Source: CAYVFC01 sp964450715
Lineage (GTDB): Bacteria; Myxococcota_A; Polyangia; Polyangiales; JAFGIB01
Length of the DNA stretch: 22,234 nt
Reading direction: 5' to 3'
Assembly: GCA_964450715.1 (NCBI GenBank)
Contig: CAYVFC010000133.1
Span: 1-22,234 of the forward strand
Shown piece after piece: positions 13,690 to 22,234 of the stretch. Below the pieces are notes generated by a model. That model searched no databases. It worked only from the letters and a program-made list of their open reading frames with translations, and had not been told where the DNA came from. The translations under genes were made by a program, and so were the position numbers. The first letter of the stretch is position 1, and the number at the start of each line of letters is the position of its first letter.

Positions 13690-16656
13690 ATGGCAGACGA
13701 CAAGGACAGGTCCGAGCCCGAGTTAGCGGCGCAGATAGAGCAGCTGCGCGCCAGCGAAGCGCGGATGTCGAGGGCGCTGCAGATGGCGCACGCCGGCTAC
13801 TGGGACTACGACGTGGAGCGCGACCTGTTCACCTTCAACGACGACTTCTACCGTATCTTCCGCACCACGGCCGCCGAGGTGGGCGGCTACCAGATGTCCT
13901 CGGCCGACTACGCGCGGCGGTTCATCCATCCCGCCGACGCGGGCATGGTAGCGGAGGAGGTACGGGCGGCCATCGAGGCCACCGACCCGGATTTCGAGAG
14001 GCAGGTCGAGCACCGCATCCTCTATGCCGACGGAAGGATCGGCCATATGACGGTGCGGTTCTTCATCGTCAAGGACGAGCAGGGGCGCACGGTGCGCACC
14101 TACGGCGTCAACCAGGACGTCACCGAGCGCAAGCGGGCGGAGGAGGCGGTCCGCTCGAACGAGGCGCGCTACCGCGGGCTGTTCGCCCACACCCATACCG
14201 GTGTGGCAATGTACACGCCGGTAGACGGGGGCACCGACTTCGTCTTCGTGGACTTCAACCAGGCCGGCTGCCGGATCGAACGCCTGCGCCGCCAGGACGT
14301 GGTGGGCCGCCGGCTCACCGCGGTCTTCCCCGGGGTGCGCGATTTCGGCCTGCTCGAGGTGCTGCAGCGGGTCTGGTCCAGCGGCGTTCCCGAGCGTTTC
14401 CCCTTGAAGCAGTACGTGGACGACCGCATCGTCGGGTGGCGCGACAACTACGTCTACCGGCTTCCCACCGGCGAGGTGGTGGCCGTCTATCAAGATCTGA
14501 CCGAGCAGAAGCGGGCCGAGGAGGCCCGCGAGCGCTCTCTGCGGGAGCTGGACCGTCGCCACCGGGTGCTCGAGTACTTGCTGGAAGCCGCCAACGTCGT
14601 CCTCGAGCGGGGCGACTTCGTCGTATCGGCGCGGCGCGTATTCGATTCGGTGAAGGAGATCAGCGAGGCCCGCTCGGGACTGGTGGTGCTGTTCGGAGAG
14701 AACCAGGAGCCGGACGAGGTGCTCTTCTCGGATCCGGGGGAGCGGTCCGGCGCAATCGGGCCGCCCCTGCCGGAGCCGCTGCAACGCGTTTGCGCCGAGG
14801 TCGAGCGGACCGGCCGCGTCGCGGTCGATAACCATCTCGCCGCTGCGGGCTCGGCAGCTCCCGCGCCCGACGGCGGCGCGGAGCCAGAAAACGCCCTTTT
14901 CGCGCCGTTGAACCTCGAGGGCCGGACGGTCGGCGTGATCGGGCTGCTCGACAAGCCCGGGGGCTTCACCGACGAGGACCGACGCGTGGCCGAGGCGTTC
15001 GGACAGATGGCAGCGGTGGCGCTCAGGAGCCATCGCGACCGGGAGGCGCTGCGGGAGAGCGAGGAGCGGTACCGGGCTCTTTTCGACCGCTCGCGCGATC
15101 TGGTCTACCTCTGCGACTTCGAGGGTCGGTTCATCGATGCCAACGACGCGGCCCTCGAGCTGTTCAATGTCGAACGGAGCGAGGTCCCGACCCTGAACTT
15201 CGCCTCCTTTTTGGACGAAGAGCAGCTCGCCCGGGCCTTCGAGGCCACACGAGAAATCCGGAAGACCGGAACCCAGAAGAACATTACGGAGTACCGCCTG
15301 CGAACGAAGAACGGCGACGAGGTCTTCGTGGAGACGAAGGGATCGATGGTATATTCCCGGGGCAAGCCGGTAGGGATCCTGGCCGTAGCCCGCGACGTCA
15401 CCGAAAAGAAGAAACTGGAAGCCAGCGTGGCGCAGTCCGATCGGCTGGCCAGCATGGGTATCCTGGCGGCAGGCGTCGCCCACGAGATCAACAACCCGCT
15501 GGCTTACGTATTGTACAACATCGAGAGCCTGGCGGAGGACCTGCCCGGAATCGCGGATACGGCCAGGCGCTGCTACGCCGCATTGCGGGAGCGGCTAGGA
15601 GAAGCGGCGCTCGACGAGATGCTGGGCGGGCGCGCCGAGCTGCTGCTGCCGCCCCGGCTCGACGACGCGGTCGATCGCGCCCGCGAGGCGTTGGGCGGGA
15701 CGCGCCGGATCCGGGATATCTCCAAGACCCTGGGAGCCTTTTCCCGGGTCGAGGGTGCCGAGATCTCCCAGGTCGACCTCAACTTTGCCGTGCAGTCCGC
15801 GGTCAGCATGACCCTCAACGAAGTCAGGTTCCGCGCGCGGCTGTTCCGGGACCTGGGCCGGCTCCCCAGAATTCAGGCCTCGGAGGGCAAGCTGTCGCAG
15901 GTCTTCCTCAACCTGCTTATCAACGCCGCTCAGGCCATCGACGAGGGCGACGTGGAATCGAACCAGATCTCGGTACGGACCTGGAGAGAAGGAAAGCAGG
16001 TATATGCCGAGGTCGAGGATACGGGCAGGGGGATCCGGCCCGAGGATCTCCCCCACATTTTCCAGCCGTTCTTCACCACCAAGGAGCTGGGAAAGGGCTC
16101 GGGCCTGGGACTGGCCATCTGCCGGAACATCATCGACGAGCTCGGCGGCGAGATCGATGTGCGGAGCGAGGTGGGAAAGGGCACCCGCGTCCGCGTCCGT
16201 CTGCCGATTGCCGGGACCGGGTCGAAAACCCCGGGCTATGCGTCGACCACACCGGAAGAAAGTAGCCCAACAGCCCGCGGGCGGATACTGGTGGTGGACG
16301 ACGAGAGGCCGATCCGTGCCGCCTTGCAGCGGATATTCGGCCGGGAACACGAGGTGGTCCCGGCGACGTCCGGTGCCGAGGCGCGTACCATCCTGGAGCA
16401 GGACCGGGGCTTCGATCTCATCCTCTGCGACCTGATGATGCCCGAGATGAGCGGCATGGAGCTGCACGAGTGGCTGGCGGAGCGAGATCCGGCGCTGGCG
16501 GACCGGATGGTATTCATTACGGGCGGCGCCTTCACGCCCCGAGCCGCCGAGTTCCTGGGCCGGGTGGACAACCTCCGGCTCGAGAAGCCGTTCGACCGGG
16601 TCGACCTGAAGAAGCTCGTCGATAGCCTCATCCTGGCGGCGAAAAACCGTTCTTGA
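13690..16656 (+). CDS. Hybrid sensor histidine kinase, PAS-PAS-GAF-PAS-HisKA-HATPase-REC
   Basis: I chose the ATG at 13690 because GGGGGG lies about 7 bases upstream; in-frame starts at 13537 and 13594 would add residues of no visible domain. The protein then has 988 residues. Domains in order: PAS (about 25-145), PAS (155-275), GAF-like (290-446), PAS (455-572), HisKA with GVAHEINNPL (His598), HATPase with NLLINAAQ (Asn745), DTGRGI (Asp777) and GSGLGL, then a receiver domain (866-988) with Asp869/870/871-region acidic residues, phospho-acceptor Asp914, Thr944 and Lys966. No transmembrane helix is seen, so it should sense cytoplasmic signals. Catalytic residues are intact. The final output protein is not obvious; the response regulator at 16823 is a candidate. 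Confidence 0.93.
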   Translation: MADDKDRSEPELAAQIEQLRASEARMSRALQMAHAGYWDYDVERDLFTFNDDFYRIFRTTAAEVGGYQMSSADYARRFIHPADAGMVAEEVRAAIEATDPDFERQVEHRILYADGRIGHMTVRFFIVKDEQGRTVRTYGVNQDVTERKRAEEAVRSNEARYRGLFAHTHTGVAMYTPVDGGTDFVFVDFNQAGCRIERLRRQDVVGRRLTAVFPGVRDFGLLEVLQRVWSSGVPERFPLKQYVDDRIVGWRDNYVYRLPTGEVVAVYQDLTEQKRAEEARERSLRELDRRHRVLEYLLEAANVVLERGDFVVSARRVFDSVKEISEARSGLVVLFGENQEPDEVLFSDPGERSGAIGPPLPEPLQRVCAEVERTGRVAVDNHLAAAGSAAPAPDGGAEPENALFAPLNLEGRTVGVIGLLDKPGGFTDEDRRVAEAFGQMAAVALRSHRDREALRESEERYRALFDRSRDLVYLCDFEGRFIDANDAALELFNVERSEVPTLNFASFLDEEQLARAFEATREIRKTGTQKNITEYRLRTKNGDEVFVETKGSMVYSRGKPVGILAVARDVTEKKKLEASVAQSDRLASMGILAAGVAHEINNPLAYVLYNIESLAEDLPGIADTARRCYAALRERLGEAALDEMLGGRAELLLPPRLDDAVDRAREALGGTRRIRDISKTLGAFSRVEGAEISQVDLNFAVQSAVSMTLNEVRFRARLFRDLGRLPRIQASEGKLSQVFLNLLINAAQAIDEGDVESNQISVRTWREGKQVYAEVEDTGRGIRPEDLPHIFQPFFTTKELGKGSGLGLAICRNIIDELGGEIDVRSEVGKGTRVRVRLPIAGTGSKTPGYASTTPEESSPTARGRILVVDDERPIRAALQRIFGREHEVVPATSGAEARTILEQDRGFDLILCDLMMPEMSGMELHEWLAERDPALADRMVFITGGAFTPRAAEFLGRVDNLRLEKPFDRVDLKKLVDSLILAAKNRS

Positions 16657-16810
16657 GAGGTGTTCTAGAGAGGCGATCCGCATACCGAGCGAAAGGCGGT
16701 GAAATCGCTTTCGCTGTGTGCCGCCCGAGCAGATCCCGCCAGAAACGAATGGTACGGTCCATGTCGCCCGTGGCAAGCGCCAGGTGGAGAGCTCCCCGGA
16801 GCCGAGTCAT
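16628..16810 (-). pseudogene. Truncated glyoxalase-fold (VOC) gene
   Basis: The ATG at 16810 follows GAGG at about 6 bases and lies 12 bases after the stop of the response regulator gene. The first 30 residues (RGALHLALATGDMDRTIRFW, then RDLLG) match the N-terminus of VOC-superfamily proteins. After that the similarity ends, near 16720, and the frame runs on to a stop at 16628, inside the 3' end of the opposite hybrid kinase gene. A full VOC protein has about 120 or more residues. The metal-binding residues downstream are lost, so it is most likely a broken gene. Confidence 0.55.
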
Positions 16811-16822
16811 CTGCCTACCTCG

Positions 16823-17245
16823 TCAAAGGCAGGGGCCGAAGTTTCCCGTGTCGTCCGCGCTGGGCTGCCGGGACTCGGTAGCGCGGCGCGCGTGGACCGC
16901 CTGCTTGATGAACTGCCGGAGACGGGTCAGATCGCCGCTCTTGCCGAGCAGCTCCGCGCCATGGCGAAGGGCTTGGATAGCTACCTCCGAATTGATGTGC
17001 CCCGAATGGATGAGAACCGGAAGGACCGGGTGCCGTTCTCGAAGCTTCTCGAGTACGGTCAATCCGGAGCCGTCCGGCAGCTCGATATCCAGAACCATGG
17101 CGACCAGGTCGTGGTCGAGAGCCTCGAGCGCGTCCCGCACCGTCGCCACCGACAAGGTCGGCGCGTAGGCGGAGCAGTATCTCTCGATCGCCCGGCGGAC
17201 GAACTCATCGTCTTCGACAACGAGTATCGTCTCTCTCTTACTCAT
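16823..17245 (-). CDS. Single-domain response regulator
   Basis: The protein has 140 residues, nearly all a receiver domain. The acidic pocket EDD (about 11-13), phospho-acceptor Asp in MVLDIELPDGSG (Asp53), Ser at the Thr switch position (IHSGH) and Lys in GKSGD are present, so phosphorylation should work. No output domain follows; the last 20 residues look disordered. It may relay phosphate or act by protein contact. A likely partner is one of the two histidine kinases in this window, by proximity only. GGAAGG lies somewhat far (about 12 bases) before the ATG. The truncated VOC gene follows at 12 bases, an operon remnant. Confidence 0.9.
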   Translation of the reverse strand: MSKRETILVVEDDEFVRRAIERYCSAYAPTLSVATVRDALEALDHDLVAMVLDIELPDGSGLTVLEKLRERHPVLPVLIHSGHINSEVAIQALRHGAELLGKSGDLTRLRQFIKQAVHARRATESRQPSADDTGNFGPCL

Positions 17246-17467
17246 CTTGGGCTCATCCTTCCAATACCAATAACGAAAAGCCAGGATAAACCATCGCCTT
17301 CTACACCCCTATAGCCCCAAAGGGCCAATTTATGGAACAATTTGCTCGCGCCCGTCGCGGCCGGGGGGATCTATAACCACCTGGCACCCCCGGGCGATCG
17401 CCGCTGTCCTACCAATCGATCCGGACGTGAGACTGGTCGGTCGCGCTGGACGGATAGGACCGGACGG

Positions 17468-19819
17468 CTACCGACCGCACACGGACAGCACCGACTTGAT
17501 GTCCGTCAGCCCGGCCAAGCACTTCTCGAAGCCGTCCTCTAGTAAGGTGGCCATGCCCTGCTCGCGGGCGACGGCGAGGATTTGGTTCGACTTGGCGTTG
17601 TTACGGATGGCCGCGCGGACCTCATCGCTCGCCACCAGCAGCTCGTGAATGCCGATCCGTCCCTTGTATCCGGTCCTACCGCAGGCATCACACCCGGAGG
17701 CGCTCCATAGCTGCAGTGGTTCGCCCTGCAGCCGCTCCCGCAGCGCCTCGACGCCATAGTAGTGCTCCAGCTCCTGGACCTCCTCCTCGCTCGCCGGGTA
17801 TTGGCTCCTACACTTGCCGCAGAGCTTCCTGGACAGCCGCTGAGCGATCACGCCGAGGATAGCGTCGGCAAAGCTGAAGTGGTCGACTCCCATCTCGATG
17901 AGACGGGTCACGGTCTCGGCCGCGCTGTTGGTGTGCAGGGTAGACAAAACCAGGTGTCCGGTCAGCGAGGCCTCCACCCCGATCAGCGCCGTCTCCCTGT
18001 CGCGCATTTCGCCCACCAGGATCACGTCCGGGTCGGCCCGCAGAAAGGCTCTCATGGCGCGGGCGAAGGTGAAACCGATGGCCGGGTTGACCTGTACCTG
18101 GCGCAATCCGTACTGGGTGATCTCGACCGGGTCCTCTGCGGTCCAGATCTTGCGGCTCTCGTCGTTGATCTGCCCCACCAACGCGTGCAGCGTGGTCGTC
18201 TTGCCCGATCCGGTCGGCCCCACCGCCAGCAGGATGCCGTAAGGGCGAGCAACGAGCCGCTGTAGGTTGGAGATATTATACTCGCTCAGGTTCATCTCGC
18301 CGAGCGGCATGGCGCTGCCGCCGGCCAGGATGCGCAGCACCGCGTCCTCGTTGTCGTCTACCGTCGGCACGGTCGCCACCCGCAGCTCGACGGTGCGGTT
18401 GCCGATGCGAAAGCGGATCTTGCCATCCTGCGGCCGGCGGCGCTCGGTGATGTCGAGGTTGGCCATGATCTTGATACGCGCGATGAGCTGCCTTCGGTTG
18501 ACCGAAGGAATCTTCTGGTACTCGGTGCAGACGCCGTCGATCCGGAAGCGGATGACCGTATCGGCGCCCGTTCCGTAGGGTTCAATGTGAATATCCGATG
18601 CTTCCCTGCGGTAGGCGTCCACCATGATGCGGTTGACGAGCTTGGCGATGGCGGAGTCCTCCACCTTCGCCTCCACGATATCCTTGAGACCGGCCTCCTG
18701 GGCCGGAGCGGGAGATCCGACCTTGAGCTCGGCCAGGATGTCGTGCATCTTGACCTCGGGCACCTTCCCCCGGTCGTCCTCCCCCACGTAGGTCTTGATG
18801 TAGCTATCTAGCTGCGAGGGGGCCACCATAACCTCGACGATGCGCTTGCTGAGGGAAAACCGCAGCATGTCGAGCGGCTCCATGGCCAGCGGATCGCTGA
18901 TGGCGATGCGTATCTCCTGTTCGTTCGTATCGAAGGGAAAGATCCGGTACTTCTCGATCAAGCGGATGGGGATCTCACCGATCGCTTTATCATTGAGCGC
19001 TACCTCGTCGAGATCGACGAAGGGCAGCTGGAACTTCTTGGCCAGCGTCCTGGCCACATCGGTCTCCTTGACGATACCGAGATCGACCAGCACCTCGCCG
19101 AGCCGCTTTCCCTTGTGCTGCTTCTGTTCATTCAACGCGGCCTGGATGTCCTCTTCGGTCGCCAGCCCCGATTCCACCAGGATCTCCCCCAGGCGCATGG
19201 GCCGACCCTGCCGGGCCAGCGCTACCTGCATCTTAGCGGCATCGTCGATCTGGTCGGGCTGCACGATGTTCTTATCGATCAGGATCTGTCCCAGCGGAGG
19301 CGCCTGGGAAACCGCCGCCTGATGGCGGAGCCCCTGGTCGATCGCGGCGGCGTCCACCACGCCCTCCCGGATCATGAGGGAGCCGAGCGGCTCCTTGTCT
19401 TCCAGCCGTGTCACCGCGTGGGAGAAGAAAAAGTACTCCTTGATGACAGACTGTATGGCTAGCGGGTAACCGTAGAATCCCCGCGGGTGACCGACAGTGT
19501 CGGGGTCAGCGCCGACCGTATACCTACCGCCGCCTGCGGTATAGACACCGTACTCCCGCATTTTCCCGGTCAACTTCTTTTCGACGAGAGAAACGGCTCT
19601 ATGAAAGGCGAAGCAGACCACGTCTTCGGTGGCGAGCTCCAGATCCAGGTTGGAAACCCCGCCGTCCGCTCTGGAAAAGGCGATACGGACCACGTGCTCC
19701 TCGTCGTTCGGATCGAAGCGAGAGGTGGTACCGACCTTGCTCACCCCGTTGGTCAAGTGGACCTCGACGGTCGAGACTCGGTCCGAAAACAACCGCGGTG
19801 GAACTCGGTCGACGTTCAT
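17468..19819 (-). CDS. GspE/PilB-type assembly ATPase with four MshEN-like motifs
   Basis: This 783-residue ATPase should drive type IV pilus or type II secretion assembly at the inner membrane. Residues about 380-783 form the motor: GPTGSGKTTT (Walker A, 534-543), DVILVGEMRDRET (Walker B), a His-box (STLHTNSAAE) and the CxxC...CxxC zinc knuckle (Cys667/670, 710/713). Before it are four motifs of the type LGxxLxxxGxx, starting at residues 145, 176, 210 and 240. The last two (RLGEILVESGLATEEDIQ and RLGEVLVDLG) fit MshEN motifs that bind c-di-GMP. Residues 1-135 form an extra N-terminal domain that I do not recognise. Typical family members have about 560-600 residues. AGAGGGG precedes the ATG. 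No other pilus or secretion gene is nearby, so its machine cannot be named. Confidence 0.93.
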   Translation of the reverse strand: MNVDRVPPRLFSDRVSTVEVHLTNGVSKVGTTSRFDPNDEEHVVRIAFSRADGGVSNLDLELATEDVVCFAFHRAVSLVEKKLTGKMREYGVYTAGGGRYTVGADPDTVGHPRGFYGYPLAIQSVIKEYFFFSHAVTRLEDKEPLGSLMIREGVVDAAAIDQGLRHQAAVSQAPPLGQILIDKNIVQPDQIDDAAKMQVALARQGRPMRLGEILVESGLATEEDIQAALNEQKQHKGKRLGEVLVDLGIVKETDVARTLAKKFQLPFVDLDEVALNDKAIGEIPIRLIEKYRIFPFDTNEQEIRIAISDPLAMEPLDMLRFSLSKRIVEVMVAPSQLDSYIKTYVGEDDRGKVPEVKMHDILAELKVGSPAPAQEAGLKDIVEAKVEDSAIAKLVNRIMVDAYRREASDIHIEPYGTGADTVIRFRIDGVCTEYQKIPSVNRRQLIARIKIMANLDITERRRPQDGKIRFRIGNRTVELRVATVPTVDDNEDAVLRILAGGSAMPLGEMNLSEYNISNLQRLVARPYGILLAVGPTGSGKTTTLHALVGQINDESRKIWTAEDPVEITQYGLRQVQVNPAIGFTFARAMRAFLRADPDVILVGEMRDRETALIGVEASLTGHLVLSTLHTNSAAETVTRLIEMGVDHFSFADAILGVIAQRLSRKLCGKCRSQYPASEEEVQELEHYYGVEALRERLQGEPLQLWSASGCDACGRTGYKGRIGIHELLVASDEVRAAIRNNAKSNQILAVAREQGMATLLEDGFEKCLAGLTDIKSVLSVCGR

Positions 19820-19874
19820 GCAAGTACCCCTCTACCCCAGCGTAATCGGACCGTCAGCTCCTGCGAACGGCTCA

Positions 19875-19894
19875 TCCGGAACTATTTTACCGGA
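19875..19894. promoter_or_regulatory. Small inverted repeat upstream of the GspE-type gene
   Basis: TCCGG and CCGGA flank a 10-base AT-rich centre containing TAAAAT on the minus strand; TATTAT lies a little further upstream. It is in the 155-base gap before the ATPase gene and may mark its promoter and operator. No -35 box is convincing. Confidence 0.25.
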
Positions 19895-19974
19895 CAAACG
19901 TATAATAGCTACATAAACCGGTTTGCCGCCCGGAACGACGAGGCGATTTCCCCTACGGACCTTTCGACGCGTCA

Positions 19975-20463
19975 TCATATTCCCGAGACGATTTTATAAT
20001 GTCCATCCTTTCTGACCAGCGCGATCCGATGCGACTGTAACCGCCGCCTCCAGACGGGCTTCTCGCCCTCGGCGGGTTTCATCTTAAACCATCCGCTGTA
20101 GAGCACTTCCGCCCAGGCGCGGTCGCCCGCAACGGTGATGCCCCGGTAGGAGATGCTATAACGGGCGTCGAGCACCTCTTCCCGCAAGCGAAGCAGGGCC
20201 GGCCCGAGCCCCTCGCGGTCCATGTCGTCGTCTCCGCTCACCGTTCCCATGTCGTCGAAGTAGTGTTCGGAGCAGAGGGTGATTAGCTGCGCGGCGTCGC
20301 GCCTCTCCACCGCCTTGCGGTAGCGCTCCAGAAACGCGATCACCTCGCGGTTCTCGGGATTGTCCGGGACGGCGGTGTTGGGGATGACGGAGTGGGCGCA
20401 GGCGCCCGTCAACAGAGACGCCGCCAGGGCGACGGCAACGCGAAACCGGGGAAATCGCTTCAT
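19975..20463 (-). CDS. Putative NTF2-like lipoprotein
   Basis: The protein has 162 residues. A lipoprotein signal peptide (residues 1-21) ends in LTGAC (Cys22), so it should be lipid-anchored in the envelope. The mature part (REVIAFLERYRKAVERRDA, then AQLITLCSEHYFDDMG; RITVAGD-like strand; WAEVLYSGWFKM; HRIALVRKDGHYKIVSG) fits the NTF2/SnoaL-like cone fold, in which a helix pair is followed by a curved sheet. Such proteins often bind small ligands; no catalytic residues are clear, so no reaction is proposed. No good ribosome binding site is visible before the ATG at 20463. It lies between the REC-kinase gene and the GspE-type gene on the same strand, with gaps of 205 and 155 bases. Confidence 0.8.
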   Translation of the reverse strand: MKRFPRFRVAVALAASLLTGACAHSVIPNTAVPDNPENREVIAFLERYRKAVERRDAAQLITLCSEHYFDDMGTVSGDDDMDREGLGPALLRLREEVLDARYSISYRGITVAGDRAWAEVLYSGWFKMKPAEGEKPVWRRRLQSHRIALVRKDGHYKIVSGI

Positions 20464-20668
20464 ACGGCTATCTGCTATGCAAGGTTCGATCCAGGATGTA
20501 TGGTAGGGGAAACAAGCGAACCAGCGCCCTCCCCGCTCCGTGCCCGCGACATTGTGGCGCTCGCGAGTCCGCTATCCCGCTCCGGGTTGACAATCCGTCA
20601 ACCGCCCGGGCTCGCGGCAACGGTGCGAGGTGGGCGCCGGTTCGAGAAACGAGAGCCCCGGGGATCCG

Positions 20669-21844
20669 TTACAGAATGCCCGCCCGTCGCAACGTGACGG
20701 TGAAGGTAGCGCCCCTTCCCGGCGCGCTCTGTACCGCGACCCGGCCGCCGGCCTGTCTGCAGAGATCGCGTACCAGGGCCAGCCCCACGCCCATGCTCTC
20801 GCTCTTGGTCGTGAAGTAGGGATCGAATACCCGCTGTACGTTTTCCTCCGGGATGCCCGGACCGTTGTCCGATACCGATATCTTCACCGCCTGGGGCTCC
20901 TGGCTCAGCTGAATGGCGATGGTCCGTCTTTCGACCGGGGTCTCCGAGCCCTCCAGCGCCTGTACCGCGTTCAACAGCAGGTTGAGCATGATCTGACCGA
21001 GCACGCCCGCGTCGATGAGCGCCATGGGCGCGGCATCCAGCACCACCTGCAGTCGCGCCACTCGCTCGATCTCGCGCCGCAGGATGCGCACGGTAGAATC
21101 GATGGCGCGCGCCGCGTCACAGGAAACCTCGACCTCGCCGGTGTCGGGAGTCAGGCCGCGCCGCAGCCTTCCCACAAGTTCCTTGAGCTGGTGGACCGCG
21201 GCGAGCGCGTCGTCGTTGGTTTCCTGGGCCTCGTGCAACAGATCGCCCACCCGTTCCGAGTCGCCGACGCAGTTCAGGGCGGAGCTGATCAGGTCGCCCA
21301 GATGCTGCGCGTTCAAGGTCAACGCGGAAAGCGGGTTGTTGATCTCGTGGGCCAGCTCCTGGTGGATCGCTACCGTGGTGGTAGTCTGCCCCACCCGCAG
21401 CAGCCGCATCTCCATCTCCTGCACGGACCGTTGTAGGCTGACCAGGTCGATGCAGGTGCGGATGATCTCCGCTAGCTCCTCGTTGTTCCAGGGCTTGGTC
21501 AGGTAGCGCAGCACCTGCCCCTGGTTGATGGCGTCGATGGCGACGTGCAGATCCGCGTAGGCGGTGACCAGGATGCGCACGGTGCTGGGTTGCACCTCCC
21601 GGGCCCCGGTGCACAGCTCCACGCCGGTCATGCCCGGCATGCGCTGGTCCGCCAGCAGCACGGCGATATCGTGCTGCTGCAGTATCTCGAGCCCCTCCTC
21701 GCCCGAGACCGCCGTGTAGACGGTAAAGCGATCCTCGAACGCGTAGCGAAAGGCGACCAGGTTGTGCTGCTCGTCGTCGACGAAGAGGACCGGATATGCC
21801 ATGTAATCGACAGGCATGGAAAACGATGTGACTGGGTTCGTCAC
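20669..21844 (-). CDS. Receiver domain-histidine kinase
   Basis: The protein has 391 residues. An N-terminal receiver domain (about 17-135) has Asp23/24, phospho-acceptor Asp66 (LLADQRMPGMTG), Thr94 (VTAYAD) and Lys117 (LTKPW). A coiled linker leads to a histidine kinase core: AHEINNPL with His166, NLLLNAVQ (Asn292), DNGPGI (Asp326) and a short lid before GVGLAL. All key residues are present. With no membrane helix it is cytoplasmic and would be controlled by phosphorylation of its own receiver by another kinase. The start is unsure: the GTG at 21844 gives the longest frame, ATGs at 21817 and 21802 keep the receiver intact, and none has a clear ribosome binding site. Gene neighbours do not show its partner. 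Confidence 0.9.
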   Translation of the reverse strand: MTNPVTSFSMPVDYMAYPVLFVDDEQHNLVAFRYAFEDRFTVYTAVSGEEGLEILQQHDIAVLLADQRMPGMTGVELCTGAREVQPSTVRILVTAYADLHVAIDAINQGQVLRYLTKPWNNEELAEIIRTCIDLVSLQRSVQEMEMRLLRVGQTTTTVAIHQELAHEINNPLSALTLNAQHLGDLISSALNCVGDSERVGDLLHEAQETNDDALAAVHQLKELVGRLRRGLTPDTGEVEVSCDAARAIDSTVRILRREIERVARLQVVLDAAPMALIDAGVLGQIMLNLLLNAVQALEGSETPVERRTIAIQLSQEPQAVKISVSDNGPGIPEENVQRVFDPYFTTKSESMGVGLALVRDLCRQAGGRVAVQSAPGRGATFTVTLRRAGIL

Positions 21845-22204
21845 CGCGCGCAGTCTGGCACCCTCGCGTGGCGTCGGAACCGTTCCCTCCGGGAGCTAAG
21901 CCTCCCACGGACCGGCCGCGGTCTCCAGTCGATTCGCTCCACATTATGGGGTATCGCGCCTACTTTTTCTATTCGTTCGCATATCGGATTTCGCGATTCT
22001 AGCTGCGAAAAGCGCATCACTGCCTTTTTGTTCAGCGTCGACTTGGGGCTTCGTTGCTACGCATTCGATAGGGTCCGGTGACCGGTGCAAACCGCATCGC
22101 GAAAATTCACCCCTAGGGGTGATCGGCACGCGGTTACCCATCAGCCGTCCTAGAGCAGCGAACGGGTTGAAACGTCTTGGAGTTCGCGAGGATAGAGGGG
22201 CCAG
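21845..22204. other. Right-edge intergenic DNA
   Basis: No gene is supported in this 360-base stretch. It should hold the promoter of the minus-strand REC-kinase gene. The only clear structure is a 16-bp palindrome at 22107-22122. Confidence 0.4.
22107..22122. promoter_or_regulatory. Perfect 16-bp palindrome
   Basis: TCACCCCTAGGGGTGA is fully self-complementary without a spacer. It lies 83 bases before a possible start codon at 22205 and could be an operator for a gene running off the window. Confidence 0.35.
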
Positions 22205-22234
22205 ATGCGGCTCTCGGCCCGACGAAGGAATGGT
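22205..22234 (+). CDS. Possible start of a gene running off the right edge
   Basis: The ATG at 22205 is preceded by AGAGGGG with a 4-base gap, and ten open codons follow to the window end (MRLSARRRNG). The basic start could belong to a signal peptide. Too little is present to name it. Confidence 0.3.
   Translation, partial: MRLSARRRNG

Noticed and set aside
13723..15483. Minus-strand open frame of 586 codons opposite the hybrid kinase
   Set aside because: The plus strand encodes clear PAS, GAF and kinase domains. The minus frame has no recognisable domain and mirrors the codon bias of the real gene.
15595..16776. Minus-strand open frame of 393 codons
   Set aside because: It is antisense to the kinase core and receiver domain, whose catalytic motifs are intact; no domain is seen in it.
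21944..22141. Minus-strand frame of 65 codons at the right edge
   Set aside because: No domain and no ribosome binding site; it spans the palindrome and looks like non-coding DNA.

Overview
The window is GC-rich DNA from what looks like a myxobacterium or a close relative (Myxococcota). The grounds are eukaryotic-like Ser/Thr kinases, one with a CPxC...CPxDG N-terminus, a PEGA-domain secreted protein with C-terminal membrane helices, a long Cys/Asp-rich repeat lipoprotein, many two-component proteins and a type IV pilus/type II secretion ATPase. No rRNA, tRNA, CRISPR array, transposase or phage gene was seen. A run of 100 N at 7335-7434 marks an assembly gap, so this is a draft or metagenomic contig.

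Region 1 (1-8170) is a signalling and envelope block. A membrane Ser/Thr kinase (147-1823, minus) is divergent from a translationally coupled pair: an ECF-type sigma factor and a second, soluble Ser/Thr kinase with a coiled-coil tail (2218-4673, plus). Next come a secreted PEGA protein and a Cys-rich lipoprotein (4968-8142, plus), 3 bases apart. Two points stand out. The sigma factor has a Thr where region 2.2 of ECF factors usually has a conserved acidic residue. The promoter regions of the first kinase and the PEGA gene share a matching 33-base element (28 of 33 identical, TTTACA-N17-TAAGAA). Together they suggest a kinase-switched sigma factor whose targets may flank its own operon.

Region 2 (8143-9254) is a graveyard. 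It holds a terminator-like hairpin shared by converging reading frames, two minus-strand gene remnants, a 51-bp tandem repeat of about 4.7 copies, REP-like CCCCTACGGGG elements and a 16-bp GC-rich repeat.

Region 3 (9255-12962, minus) holds a SRPBCC-epimerase fusion (TIGR01777-type), an unidentified polytopic membrane protein just upstream of it, and a diguanylate cyclase with a cyclic-nucleotide-binding domain.

Region 4 (13262-22234) holds a sigma54-like promoter, a truncated PilZ gene and a large PAS/GAF hybrid histidine kinase (plus). On the minus strand follow a truncated glyoxalase-fold gene, a single-domain response regulator, a GspE/PilB-type ATPase with four MshEN-like motifs, an NTF2-like lipoprotein and a REC-histidine kinase. 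The right end may carry the first 10 codons of another gene. Regions 3 and 4 have a cyclic-di-GMP theme: a synthase with an inhibitory site, a PilZ fragment and an ATPase with candidate c-di-GMP-binding repeats. The linkage among them is inference.
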